In this document: positions 42,157-50,297 of the stretch, piece by piece
Numbering within the stretch: position 1 is the stretch's first letter
How the letters are laid out: each line of letters starts with the position of its first letter
Source: UBA1231 sp045123185
GTDB taxonomy: Bacteria; Bacillota_I; Bacilli_A; ML615J-28; CAG-313
DNA length: 64,000 nt
NCBI GenBank assembly: GCA_045123185.1
Contig: JBGVIL010000189.1
Span: 16,913 to 80,912 of the forward strand
Direction: 5' to 3'
The notes under the pieces: generated by a model
Told to the model about the DNA's origin: nothing
Database searches by the model: none
What the model saw: only the letters and a program-made list of their open reading frames with translations
Program-made: the position numbers and the translations under genes

Positions 42157-42742
42157 TACTGAGTCTTCTGAATATATTGTTAATAAATACAAAAACCTTG
42201 TATACAAACTAGCTAAAAGACTAAATTATGGTAATGCATTATATGAAGACTTAGTTCAAGCAGGATTTATGGGATTAATTTATGCAAGTAATAAATTTGA
42301 CTTTACTAAAAATACTAATTTCATTAGTTTTGCATCTATTTATATAGTAAGTGAAATGAAAAAAGAAAATTCTAAATTATCAATCTTCAAAACAAGTGAT
42401 CATATATTAAAACTCAAGTCTAAAATAAATAAATGTGATGGAATGACCTTAAATGAAATTGCAGAACGTGTAAATACATCAATTGAAAATGTAATGTTAG
42501 TTCAAAGTTTAAACCAAGAACGTATATCATTTAATGATATTGAAGATACTATTCCGTCACCTAAACTTAATTTTCTAGAAATTAGTTTAACTAAAGAAGA
42601 ATATGAAATTTATAAGTTAAGAGTAATCAATAAATATAGTCAAAAAGAAATTAGCAAAATCTTAAATATGAGCCAACCAAGTGTTTCTAGGAGATTAAAA
42701 GAATTAAAAAACAAAATAAGTGAAGAAGAGTTGTATAAATAA
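42146..42742 (+). CDS. sigF: Sporulation sigma factor SigF (short form)
   Basis: A 198-residue sigma-70-family protein; SigF of B. subtilis has about 255. Region 2 is recognisable (DLVQAGFMGLIYASNKFD and FISFASIYIVSEMKKE); region 3 is short (TLNEIAERVNTSIENVM), and region 4 ends with the helix-turn-helix YSQKEISKILNMSQPSVSRRLKEL. The identity rests on its place right after spoIIAB. No clear ribosome-binding site, so translation is coupled to spoIIAB. The brevity of the N-terminal part is unusual. Confidence 0.9.
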   Translation: MKVNTESSEYIVNKYKNLVYKLAKRLNYGNALYEDLVQAGFMGLIYASNKFDFTKNTNFISFASIYIVSEMKKENSKLSIFKTSDHILKLKSKINKCDGMTLNEIAERVNTSIENVMLVQSLNQERISFNDIEDTIPSPKLNFLEISLTKEEYEIYKLRVINKYSQKEISKILNMSQPSVSRRLKELKNKISEEELYK

Positions 42743-42777
42743 ATTTATTATTCAAAAAATATACTGAGGTGATATTA

Positions 42778-43236
42778 TTGAATAATGAAAAAGAAAAGAA
42801 AATCTTTAAAACAATCTTAGATGAAAATCCAGTAAAAAGACCAGTTATTAAAAATAGTATTAAAGCTTTTATATTTGGTGGTATAATTTGTATGATTGGG
42901 GAAATTATTAGAACTATACTAATTAATAAAGTATTAATGGATGAAAAAACAGCAAATACCATTATGTTGATTATCATTATTGTAGTTTCTGCGTTCTTAA
43001 CAGGATTTGGAATATATGATAAGATCGGCCAAAATGCCGGTGCTGGTTCGATTATTCCAATTAGTGGTTTTGCTAATAGTTTAACATCATCTGCAATTGA
43101 GAGTAAAAGTGAAGGATTTGTTTTAGGAGTATTAACAAATATGTTTAAACTAGCTGGTGCTATTATTGTTGCAGGAATTGCCAATAGTTTTTTAGTATCC
43201 ACAATAGTATATTTATTTAGGTTATTGTATGCGTAA
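42778..43236 (+). CDS. spoVAC: Stage V sporulation protein AC
   Basis: A protein of about 152 residues with about four membrane helices. SpoVAC/SpoVAEb-type sequence is clear in FGGIICMIGEIIR, LTGFGIYDKIGQNAGAGSIIPISGFANSLTSSAIE and LGVLTNMFKLAGAIIV. With SpoVAD and SpoVAE it moves dipicolinic acid into the forespore and out at germination; SpoVAC of B. subtilis acts as a mechanosensitive channel. I place the start at TTG 42778, five bases after AGGTGA; a GTG at 42769 would overlap that sequence. Only 35 bases separate it from sigF. Confidence 0.92.
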   Translation: MNNEKEKKIFKTILDENPVKRPVIKNSIKAFIFGGIICMIGEIIRTILINKVLMDEKTANTIMLIIIIVVSAFLTGFGIYDKIGQNAGAGSIIPISGFANSLTSSAIESKSEGFVLGVLTNMFKLAGAIIVAGIANSFLVSTIVYLFRLLYA

Positions 43237-44236
43237 AGTTGGAAATAGTAGTATACTTTTTGATTCTGTTTACTTAAATGAAACTGCAACAATTGTTGGA
43301 CCTAAAGAATATATGGGTCCATTAAGATATTATTATGATCACTTTTATAATAATTTAGACTGTAATGAAGATTCATGGGAAAAAGCCGAAATGCGCTTGC
43401 AAAATGATGCAATTAATAAAGTAATGGAAAAATTACAAATTAAAGAAAAAGGTATTTCAGTGATTTTTTCTGGTGATTTAAATAATCAAATAGCTGTTAG
43501 TAGCTATGTTATGCGTGACTTTGACATTTGTCATGTCGGAATGTATGGTGCTTGTTCAACATCAGTTCTTAGTTTAATAAATGGAAGTGTTTACGTAGAT
43601 GCAGGGTTTAATGGCTATATTGGATGTTTAACTAGTTCACATAATGCAACTAGTGAAAGACAATTCCGCTATCCAACTGAATATGGTGGACAAAAACCAG
43701 ATTCATTAACTTCAACAACTACAGGTGCAGGAATTGGTTTAATTTCTAGCAAGAAAAGTAAAGTTAAAATAGTCTCAGCAACGATTGGTAAAGTTACTGA
43801 TGTTGATTTAAAAGATCCTCTTGATTTAGGAAGAACTATGGCTCCTGCTGCAGCATTTACTTTAAAAGACCATTTAAATGACTTGAATATTGAACCTGAT
43901 TATTATGATTTAATATTAACTGGTGATTTATCGAAATACGGAAGTCAAGTATTTATAAAGGGATTAAAAGAATTAAATATTAACTTAAATAATTATAATG
44001 ATTGTGGTTTGTTAGTTTATGATATTAATAATCAAGATGTCTTTGCTGGTGGAAGCGGATGTGCATGTTGTGCTATCGTAATGTATAGCTATGTTTATAA
44101 GAAACTCTTGAATAATGAATTAAAAAGAGTTTTAATAATTGCAACCGGAGCATTAATGAATCCAACTATGACTTCGCAAAAAGAAACAATACCTAGTATT
44201 GCCCATGCAATTGCATTAGAAAGAGTGGATGTATGA
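43229..44236 (+). CDS. spoVAD: Stage V sporulation protein AD
   Basis: A 335-residue thiolase-fold protein that binds dipicolinic acid. The family pattern is clear: YMGPLRYYYDHFYNN, SWEKAEMRLQNDAI, FDICHVGMYGACSTSVLSL and the C-terminal GGSGCACCAIVMYSYVY with GALMNPTMTSQKETIPSIAH. It overlaps spoVAC by eight bases and spoVAE by four (ATGA), and ends in TGA. Confidence 0.96.
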   Translation: MRKVGNSSILFDSVYLNETATIVGPKEYMGPLRYYYDHFYNNLDCNEDSWEKAEMRLQNDAINKVMEKLQIKEKGISVIFSGDLNNQIAVSSYVMRDFDICHVGMYGACSTSVLSLINGSVYVDAGFNGYIGCLTSSHNATSERQFRYPTEYGGQKPDSLTSTTTGAGIGLISSKKSKVKIVSATIGKVTDVDLKDPLDLGRTMAPAAAFTLKDHLNDLNIEPDYYDLILTGDLSKYGSQVFIKGLKELNINLNNYNDCGLLVYDINNQDVFAGGSGCACCAIVMYSYVYKKLLNNELKRVLIIATGALMNPTMTSQKETIPSIAHAIALERVDV

Positions 44237-44577
44237 ATTTAGTTTTTGCATTTTTAGTAGGTGGATTGATTTGTTTAATTGGTCAGTTATTACTTGATGT
44301 TTTAAAACTATTACCTGTTCATGTCACGACATTATTTGTTTTAACTGGAGCTATTTTAGAACCTACGGGATTATATGATAAATTAATTGATTTTGCAGGT
44401 GCTGGAGCATTACTTCCAATTAGTAGTTTTGGTCATTCTATGACCCATTCTGCACTTGAAAATACAAACAATTATTTACAAATACTAGAAGGCATTCTTA
44501 GTAGTACAAGTAGTGGAATTGTTGTAGCAGTTGTTGTTGCACTTATTTGTAGTATACTTTTTAAACCAAAGGGATAA
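44233..44577 (+). CDS. spoVAE: Stage V sporulation protein AE (SpoVAEb type)
   Basis: A 114-residue membrane protein with three or four helices: FLVGGLICLIGQLLLD, TGAILEPTGLYDKLIDFAGA and LPISSFGHSMTHSALE, which is the SpoVAEb pattern and a relative of SpoVAC. It starts inside the end of spoVAD. No separate spoVAEa gene lies between it and spoVAF. Confidence 0.94.
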   Translation: MNLVFAFLVGGLICLIGQLLLDVLKLLPVHVTTLFVLTGAILEPTGLYDKLIDFAGAGALLPISSFGHSMTHSALENTNNYLQILEGILSSTSSGIVVAVVVALICSILFKPKG

Positions 44578-44578
44578 T

Positions 44579-46006
44579 ATGAAGTTAACAAAAGATTTAA
44601 ACTATAATGAAGAACAATTTGATCAATTATTAGGAATCAAAAATGTTTTTGATATTGGTAAAAAAGAATTAACTATTTGTGGCATGCGTAATTTACTCTA
44701 TTCTGCAACATTCTTAGTAAATGCAGAAGAAGTAACTCAAATTTTACTTAATTTCTTTCAAACAAATTATAAGTATGATGATGAGACTTATTTTAACTAT
44801 ATTTATCAAAATTTATCATGTATTAATGTTTCAGTAAGTAGTAATTTTGATGAACTAGTTAATTCAATATTTAATGGGTTAGTGGTATTCTTAATCAATA
44901 ATTCCGATAAAGCAATTATTATTGATCTTCGTAAATATCCTCAAAGAGGATTAAGTGAACCAGATATGGAAAAAGTAGTCAGAGGTAGTAAAGAAGGTTT
45001 CTGTGAAAATATTGCTGTTAATATCGGGTTGATTAGAAGAAGAATTAAAACTAATGATTTAGTTATTCAAAAAAGAGAAATTGGTACTTATAGTAAAACA
45101 TTAGTTAGTATTATTTATTTAAAAGAAAAAGTTAACCAAAAAGCATTAAACGAATGCATTAAAAGAATTGATCAAATAAATGTTCAAGAATTAACGATGA
45201 CTGATAAAGCACTAGAAGAATTATTAACAACAAGACCTTTTTCAATATATCCAATGGTTAGATATACTGAAAGACCAGACACATTAGTTGCACATTTATA
45301 TCAAGGACAATTTGCTATTTTAGTTGATACATCACCTTCAGTAATGTTAGGGCCAACAACGTTTTTTGATCATTTACAAGCACCTGAAGAATATCGTCAA
45401 ACTCCTTTATCGGGAACATATTTAAAGCTTTTACGAATGATCGGAATCTTTGTATCTTTTTTACTAGTACCACTTTGGCTATGTTTTGTTAATCAATTAG
45501 ATTTAAATATACCCATTCTTAGTCAAGTACTAACACTTGAGTTTTCTAAAACTAATATTTTATTTCAAGTGTTAATGGCAGAAATTACAATTGAGATGGT
45601 TCGAATGGCCTCAATTCATACACCAAATTCACTTTCTCAATCGATGGGTTTAATAGTCGGTATAATTTTGGGTGGAATTGCTGTTAATCTTGGAATTGTT
45701 AGTGAAACCATCGTGCTATTAGGTGCATTATCCGCAATTGGAACTTATATTACTCCAAGTTATGAATTAGCACTGGCCAATAAGATAGTTAAGTTAGTAT
45801 TAATTATTATAAGTTATTTCTTTGGGTTAACCGGATTAATTATTAGTTTAATTGGCTATATTATTTATCTTGCTACTTTAAAAAGCTTTTCAATGCCTTA
45901 TTTTAGTCCTTTAATTCCCTTTCATTTTAAAAAACTTATTAAAGAATTAATTAGGTTACCTTATCGAAGTGAAAAAAAACTAAATCAAAAAGAAAATGGC
46001 AATTAA
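44579..46006 (+). CDS. spoVAF: Stage V sporulation protein AF (GerA-like spore membrane protein)
   Basis: A protein of about 475 residues similar to the A subunits of germinant receptors. It has a soluble N-terminal domain, then MVRYTERPDTLVAHLYQGQF, LVDTSPSVMLGPTTFFDHLQ and about five C-terminal membrane helices ending in MPYFSPLIPF. SpoVAF modulates germination. The ATG at 44579 is preferred because AAAGGGAT lies just upstream and it begins one base after the spoVAE stop. It ends the spoVA block, with a terminator overlapping the stop codon. Confidence 0.94.
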   Translation: MKLTKDLNYNEEQFDQLLGIKNVFDIGKKELTICGMRNLLYSATFLVNAEEVTQILLNFFQTNYKYDDETYFNYIYQNLSCINVSVSSNFDELVNSIFNGLVVFLINNSDKAIIIDLRKYPQRGLSEPDMEKVVRGSKEGFCENIAVNIGLIRRRIKTNDLVIQKREIGTYSKTLVSIIYLKEKVNQKALNECIKRIDQINVQELTMTDKALEELLTTRPFSIYPMVRYTERPDTLVAHLYQGQFAILVDTSPSVMLGPTTFFDHLQAPEEYRQTPLSGTYLKLLRMIGIFVSFLLVPLWLCFVNQLDLNIPILSQVLTLEFSKTNILFQVLMAEITIEMVRMASIHTPNSLSQSMGLIVGIILGGIAVNLGIVSETIVLLGALSAIGTYITPSYELALANKIVKLVLIIISYFFGLTGLIISLIGYIIYLATLKSFSMPYFSPLIPFHFKKLIKELIRLPYRSEKKLNQKENGN

Positions 46007-46033
46007 TTTGATTGCCAAATTTTCATTTTTTTG
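45997..46033 (+). terminator. Terminator of the spoIIA-spoVA block
   Basis: TGGCAAT (45997-46003) and ATTGCCA (46011-46017) form the stem, with A-rich sequence before and T-rich sequence after; the TAA stop is in the loop. Confidence 0.65.
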
Positions 46034-46071
46034 ATACAATAGTAATAACTAAAATTATAAGGAAATAGAAA

Positions 46072-47727
46072 ATGAGTAAAATAAAAATTGAAGCATTAGG
46101 TGGTATGCAAGAAAACGGCAAAAACTTATATGTTGTTGAAATCGATGAACAAATCTTTATTCTTGATGCTGGCCTAATATATCCAGAAATAGACTTATAC
46201 GGAATTGATGCGGCAATTCCTAATATTGATTATCTAATCGAAAACAAAAACCGTATTGTTGGAATATTTGTCTCTCATGGTCATGAAGATCATATTGGCG
46301 CTATCCCTTATCTTTTAAAATCAATTAACGTTAAAGTATTTGGTACCCATTTTACAATTAGTTTAATTGAAGAACTTTTAACTCTTAATGACATGGATGT
46401 TAAAAAGTATCGTTTGTATCGAATTAATGACACAAAAGAGTTAACATTTGGTAATGTTAGTGTTGTCTTTTATAATGTCAACCATTCAATTCCTGAATCA
46501 GCAGGTATTGTTCTTTATACTGAAGATGGTGCGATTGTTTATGCACAAGACTTTAATTTTGCTAAAAGTTTAAACAAAAAATATAAGATTTCGTATAATC
46601 GTTTATTAGAACTTAATAGTAAAAATGTTCTTGCAGTTATGAGTGAAAGTATTGGGATTACAGATACGATTCGTGTAAGTAATGATTTAGTATTTGATAA
46701 TGAACTTCATAATGTTTTATATCAAGCACAAGGTAATATCTTTGTGGTTGGTTATTCAACAGATCTAAGTCGTCTACAAAAAGTTGTGACTTTAGCAGCT
46801 AATTTTGGTAAGAAAATTGCGATAATTGGTCGAAAAGGTGAACAAATAGTTAATATGGCTGTTAAGACTAATTACTTAGAAATTCCAAAAAAACAATTTG
46901 TTAAACTTGGCGAATGTGAAGAAGAAAACTTAGTTGTTTTAATTGTTGGAACTAATACTGAGCCATATTATTTAGTAGAACGTATTCTAGAAGGAAAACA
47001 TAAGACAATATCATTTAAAGAAAATGATCTTATTGTTGGATTATCTGATCCTGTTACTGCAACTAAAAAGTATGTTTTACATGTTTTAGATAAACTATAT
47101 TTAAAAGATTTAAAATTCTTCCCCATTGAAAAGAAAAACTTACGTTCATCACACGCAACAGCAGATGATCTTGTTCAATTATATTCGATTACTAATCCGA
47201 AATACGCAATACCAATTAAAGGTGAAGATCGTCATTTAATTAAACACGTTAATTTACTGAAAGAATTAGGTTATAGCGATAATATTCTTGATATTTCTGA
47301 TGGTAATGTTGCAGTGTTTGAAAATGGTAATTTTGTAAATTATGAAAAAATAAATAATGGTACTTTATATGTTGATGGTAACTTAACAGGTAACGTTGAT
47401 AAAGAAATCGTTGAAGAAAGAAATCGTCTTGCGAATGATGGAATTATTCATATCTTAAGTTATGTTGACACTAAAAATAAAAAGATTGTTAAAGATCCAG
47501 TTATTATTACAAGAGGTTTTGTAAGTTCTAAAGTTGGTGAAGAAGGTTTAGAACTTGTAAAACAAAATGTAATTAAAGTTTTAAATGCAAGTTTTGCTAA
47601 ACGTAAAACAATGACAGAGTTCGAAGCCGCAATCGAAAACGATATTCAACGTTTGTTATATCGTTTAACTAAGAAGAATCCGACAATTTTACCAGTTGTA
47701 GTAGATTTAAAAAACGTTAAATATTAG
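46072..47727 (+). CDS. Ribonuclease J, diverged copy (RNase J2-like)
   Basis: A 551-residue metallo-beta-lactamase/beta-CASP ribonuclease. The metal motif SHGHEDHIGAIPYLL is intact, as is NHSIPESAG, and the C-terminal region ends as in RNase J. Other family motifs have drifted: YAQDFNFAKS instead of a TGDFKFD-type motif, MSESIG where SDSTN is usual, and SSHATADDL in place of the usual SGH-type motif. Length fits RNase J, which processes mRNA and rRNA. Its position upstream of rpmG and an FtsK/SpoIIIE-family gene recalls rnjB of B. subtilis. AAGGAAA precedes the ATG. Confidence 0.88.
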   Translation: MSKIKIEALGGMQENGKNLYVVEIDEQIFILDAGLIYPEIDLYGIDAAIPNIDYLIENKNRIVGIFVSHGHEDHIGAIPYLLKSINVKVFGTHFTISLIEELLTLNDMDVKKYRLYRINDTKELTFGNVSVVFYNVNHSIPESAGIVLYTEDGAIVYAQDFNFAKSLNKKYKISYNRLLELNSKNVLAVMSESIGITDTIRVSNDLVFDNELHNVLYQAQGNIFVVGYSTDLSRLQKVVTLAANFGKKIAIIGRKGEQIVNMAVKTNYLEIPKKQFVKLGECEEENLVVLIVGTNTEPYYLVERILEGKHKTISFKENDLIVGLSDPVTATKKYVLHVLDKLYLKDLKFFPIEKKNLRSSHATADDLVQLYSITNPKYAIPIKGEDRHLIKHVNLLKELGYSDNILDISDGNVAVFENGNFVNYEKINNGTLYVDGNLTGNVDKEIVEERNRLANDGIIHILSYVDTKNKKIVKDPVIITRGFVSSKVGEEGLELVKQNVIKVLNASFAKRKTMTEFEAAIENDIQRLLYRLTKKNPTILPVVVDLKNVKY

Positions 47728-47734
47728 TATACAA

Positions 47735-47771
47735 AACACCACTACATCATATAATGTAGTGGTGTTATTTT
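47735..47771 (+). terminator. Hairpin terminator overlapping the start region of the next frame
   Basis: AACACCACTACAT (47735-47747) pairs perfectly with ATGTAGTGGTGTT (47754-47766) around CATATA, then ATTTT. The putative TTG start of the next gene at 47770 lies in the tail, and its only possible ribosome-binding site is inside the stem. Confidence 0.75.
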
Positions 47772-48315
47772 GTTAGAAGATATTAAATTAGAATTGTTAA
47801 AAAAAATAAGTGAGATTAATAAAACAACGCCTGGTGTTTGGATTGTTGTTTCCAACATCTTTCAAAATAAAAAATATACGTTGATCTTAGATAATACTTT
47901 AATAATTAGTATTTATGAACTTACTGAAAAGAAACTCATCATGTTATATAAAGTTTTAAAAGAATTAATCAAGACTAAAAGTATTATTAAAGTAATAAAT
48001 AAAAAAGAATTCTTAATTGTAAAATTAAGAAGTAGTGTTGTAACCGATTGTTTAACTAATAGTAGTTTATGGAAATTGGTTGATATTAAAGGAATACTGG
48101 AAAAACATTTTAAAAGTTATCCGATTAAGATAATTGATGATTATGTTTATATTAGTGATTTAATGAATGAGTATCAAATCACTAATTACCGAGAAAAATA
48201 TGTAAAAATAAAAAATATAAATAATTCTTTAGAAATCATATTTGAATATAGTTATGTCTATAAAGAATTTGAAATGTTAATCTTAGATAATTTTATAAAA
48301 TTAAAAAGTAATTGA
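47770..48315 (+). CDS. Unknown 181-residue protein (start uncertain)
   Basis: A long open frame of 181 codons from TTG 47770 with neighbour-like codon use, so probably a real gene. The protein is charged, Ile- and Lys-rich, with alternating helix and strand patterns and no membrane helix or motif I recognise. No ATG lies near the beginning, and the TTG sits just behind a terminator-like hairpin that would bury GTGGTG, its only ribosome-binding sequence. It occupies the place where B. subtilis has tepA and ylzJ between rnjB and spoIIIE, but it resembles neither. Confidence 0.55.
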   Translation: MLEDIKLELLKKISEINKTTPGVWIVVSNIFQNKKYTLILDNTLIISIYELTEKKLIMLYKVLKELIKTKSIIKVINKKEFLIVKLRSSVVTDCLTNSSLWKLVDIKGILEKHFKSYPIKIIDDYVYISDLMNEYQITNYREKYVKIKNINNSLEIIFEYSYVYKEFEMLILDNFIKLKSN

Positions 48316-48324
48316 ATTAATTAC

Positions 48325-48353
48325 TTGCATAAAAGTGTGATTTGTAGTATAAT
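48325..48353 (+). promoter_or_regulatory. Promoter of rpmG
   Basis: TTGCAT (48325-48330), 17-base spacer, TATAAT (48348-48353). Confidence 0.82.
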
Positions 48354-48383
48354 ATATACGATTTATCTAGGAGGACACATTAA

Positions 48384-48539
48384 ATGCGTATCAATGTTTT
48401 ATTAAAATGTACAGAATGTGGCGAAGAAAATTATCTTACTGAAAAAAACAAACGTAATACTCCTGATCGTTTAGAACATAAAAAGTATTGCCCACGTTGT
48501 AAGAAAGCTACAATTCACAAAGAAAAAAGCAAAAAATAA
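48384..48539 (+). CDS. rpmG: Ribosomal protein bL33 (zinc-binding form)
   Basis: A 51-residue protein, MRINVLLKCTECGEENY at the start and YCPRCKKATIHKEK towards the end, with two CxxC pairs that form the zinc site of the C+ type of L33 in the large ribosomal subunit. AGGAGG lies before the ATG; it has its own promoter and a terminator. Zinc-free L33 forms exist in many Firmicutes, and this one should be zinc-dependent. Confidence 0.95.
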   Translation: MRINVLLKCTECGEENYLTEKNKRNTPDRLEHKKYCPRCKKATIHKEKSKK

Positions 48540-48556
48540 AAACCTATTGGTATTTG

Positions 48557-48581
48557 AGACTGCGTATGCAGTCTTTTTTTT
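48557..48581 (+). terminator. Rho-independent terminator after rpmG
   Basis: AGACTGC (48557-48563) and GCAGTCT (48568-48574) with loop GTAT and a long T-run. Confidence 0.9.
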
Positions 48582-48639
48582 GTTCCAAAAAGTGATAATC
48601 TTTTTAAGAATATTTTGATAAAATTTCTTAGGTGAAATT

Positions 48640-50268
48640 ATGGCAAAAGAAAAACAATTAAAATTTGAAAGAGAAATTAAAGACTTAACGTTTTATTATG
48701 AAATAATTGGTATCATTTCAATGATTATTCCAATTCTTGCTTTTGCAAGACTTGGTTTAATTGGTTTTTATATAATGTTAATTTTTAAGATTATTTTTGG
48801 AGATTGGTATTTTTTATTTTTACTTGCAATATTTGTTTATGGTCTCCGCTGTTTAATTTACCATAAACCAATGAATTTTAAAACATTGAGAATTATCGGG
48901 ATATTTTTAGTTTTGCTTGGTATAATGATGTTATCACATTTTCCGATGCATAAATACATTATGAGTTTTGATCAAGATGGTAGTGGTGGTTATTATAGTA
49001 AAACTTTAGGACTATATTTAGATTACTTTAAGAATTATTATGATGGTATGGTAGTAGGTGGAGGTATTCTTGGGTCTACTTTCTTTTATTTATTTTATTC
49101 TTTGTTTTCATCCATTGGCACAATATTAATGATTATTATATTTGTCTTTGTTGGTGTTGTTTTTTTTACCGAAAAGACTATCAAAGACTTTTTAGGTATC
49201 TTTGGTAGATGGGGAATTATTGTCTTTAAATTTATTAGGGGTAAGTTTAAAAGTTTTAAATATGATATCGTTATTCCTAAGGCGAAAAAAAGTTCTAAGT
49301 CTATTTCCATTACTGAATTAAAGATGCCAATTGGTATTAAATTTGAAGGAATGGAACATACTAAAACTAAAGAACTCAAAGAAAAAATTGGTAGAATTTT
49401 AAATAATATGAATATTTTCTATAATGATATTGATGTTATTGTAGGTTATAATGTTTCGACTTTTATTATTAACTCATTACAATATATTGATATGACAAGA
49501 TTAAATGATATGTTAAAAAATAGTATTGATAGTTCTTTTAAAATAAAAAAAGATTTAAAGACTAAATTTACTGTTATTGAAGTAAATAATAACTATGATA
49601 GTATTTATGATGTACGTGGTGCACTTGAAAGTATGAAAGAATATCGTAATGATTTTGTTTATCCAATTGGAATAACTTCAATGAATGAGCGTATTACAAT
49701 TGACTTACAAAAAGAAATTGGTATTTTATTAGAAGATACTAATGAATTTTCAAATTCGTTTTTAAATGCGTTTATTTTAATGTCTTATATTAAAAATACT
49801 AGACGAAAGTTTAAAATTAAGTATTTATTAAAAAATGACTTTGATAAACTAATCCAAGAAGCAAATTCAATTATTCATACTTTAAATGAGGCAAACTGTC
49901 AAAGTATAAAAGAATATAATGAAAAAAATGATAAAATAAAACATTTACCTCAAAGAATTATTATTATGAATAGTATTGAAGAATTTATAAGAACTGATGA
50001 TGAAATCGAAAAGATGACATTTTTATTTCAAATTAGTATCAAAATTGGTTTTTATTTTATTGTCTTAACAAAGAATAAACAACTTATTCCAAAACTTATT
50101 GATAACTATTTGACAAAGGTGATTTATTTTAAAGATTCAATAAATTTATCTGTTACTAATAATATTAGGTTGTTTGAAGCATTTTATGTTGATAAAGACT
50201 TAATAGAAAGAATAACTTATACTAGTATTGAAGATGATGAGTTTGAAAAGTTTAAAAATCGAATATAA
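48640..50268 (+). CDS. FtsK/SpoIIIE-family membrane protein with lost Walker motifs (pseudo-translocase)
   Basis: A 542-residue intact frame with AGGTGA before the ATG. The N-terminal part has about four membrane helices, including GGGILGSTFFYLFYSLFSSIG, the last-helix pattern of FtsK/SpoIIIE. The soluble part follows the FtsK motor order: YPIGITSMNERITIDL (about 341-356) for the strand before Walker A, then EDTNEFSNSFLNAFI (about 365-379) where GATGSGKSVGINAMI belongs, SIKEYN for RNIKGYN, and RIIIMNSIEEF (about 439-449) where Walker B VVIVDELADL belongs. Lys/Ser of Walker A and Asp-Glu of Walker B are all gone, so it should not hydrolyse ATP. The DNA-reading gamma domain is also missing. The neighbours (RNase J, then rpmG) match the spoIIIE locus. 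Confidence 0.78.
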   Translation: MAKEKQLKFEREIKDLTFYYEIIGIISMIIPILAFARLGLIGFYIMLIFKIIFGDWYFLFLLAIFVYGLRCLIYHKPMNFKTLRIIGIFLVLLGIMMLSHFPMHKYIMSFDQDGSGGYYSKTLGLYLDYFKNYYDGMVVGGGILGSTFFYLFYSLFSSIGTILMIIIFVFVGVVFFTEKTIKDFLGIFGRWGIIVFKFIRGKFKSFKYDIVIPKAKKSSKSISITELKMPIGIKFEGMEHTKTKELKEKIGRILNNMNIFYNDIDVIVGYNVSTFIINSLQYIDMTRLNDMLKNSIDSSFKIKKDLKTKFTVIEVNNNYDSIYDVRGALESMKEYRNDFVYPIGITSMNERITIDLQKEIGILLEDTNEFSNSFLNAFILMSYIKNTRRKFKIKYLLKNDFDKLIQEANSIIHTLNEANCQSIKEYNEKNDKIKHLPQRIIIMNSIEEFIRTDDEIEKMTFLFQISIKIGFYFIVLTKNKQLIPKLIDNYLTKVIYFKDSINLSVTNNIRLFEAFYVDKDLIERITYTSIEDDEFEKFKNRI

Positions 50269-50270
50269 AA

Positions 50271-50297
50271 AACAGTACAAACAATGTTTGTACTGTT
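50271..50297 (-). terminator. Terminator of rarA (minus strand)
   Basis: AACAGTACAAAC (50271-50282) pairs perfectly with GTTTGTACTGTT (50286-50297). The run of T residues lies on the minus-strand side only, so it mainly serves rarA, whose stop it overlaps. Confidence 0.8.

Noticed and set aside
42687..43292. 201-codon minus-strand frame
   Set aside because: It lies opposite sigF, spoVAC and spoVAD, has no ribosome-binding site and translates to low-complexity hydrophobic sequence expected of an antisense frame.
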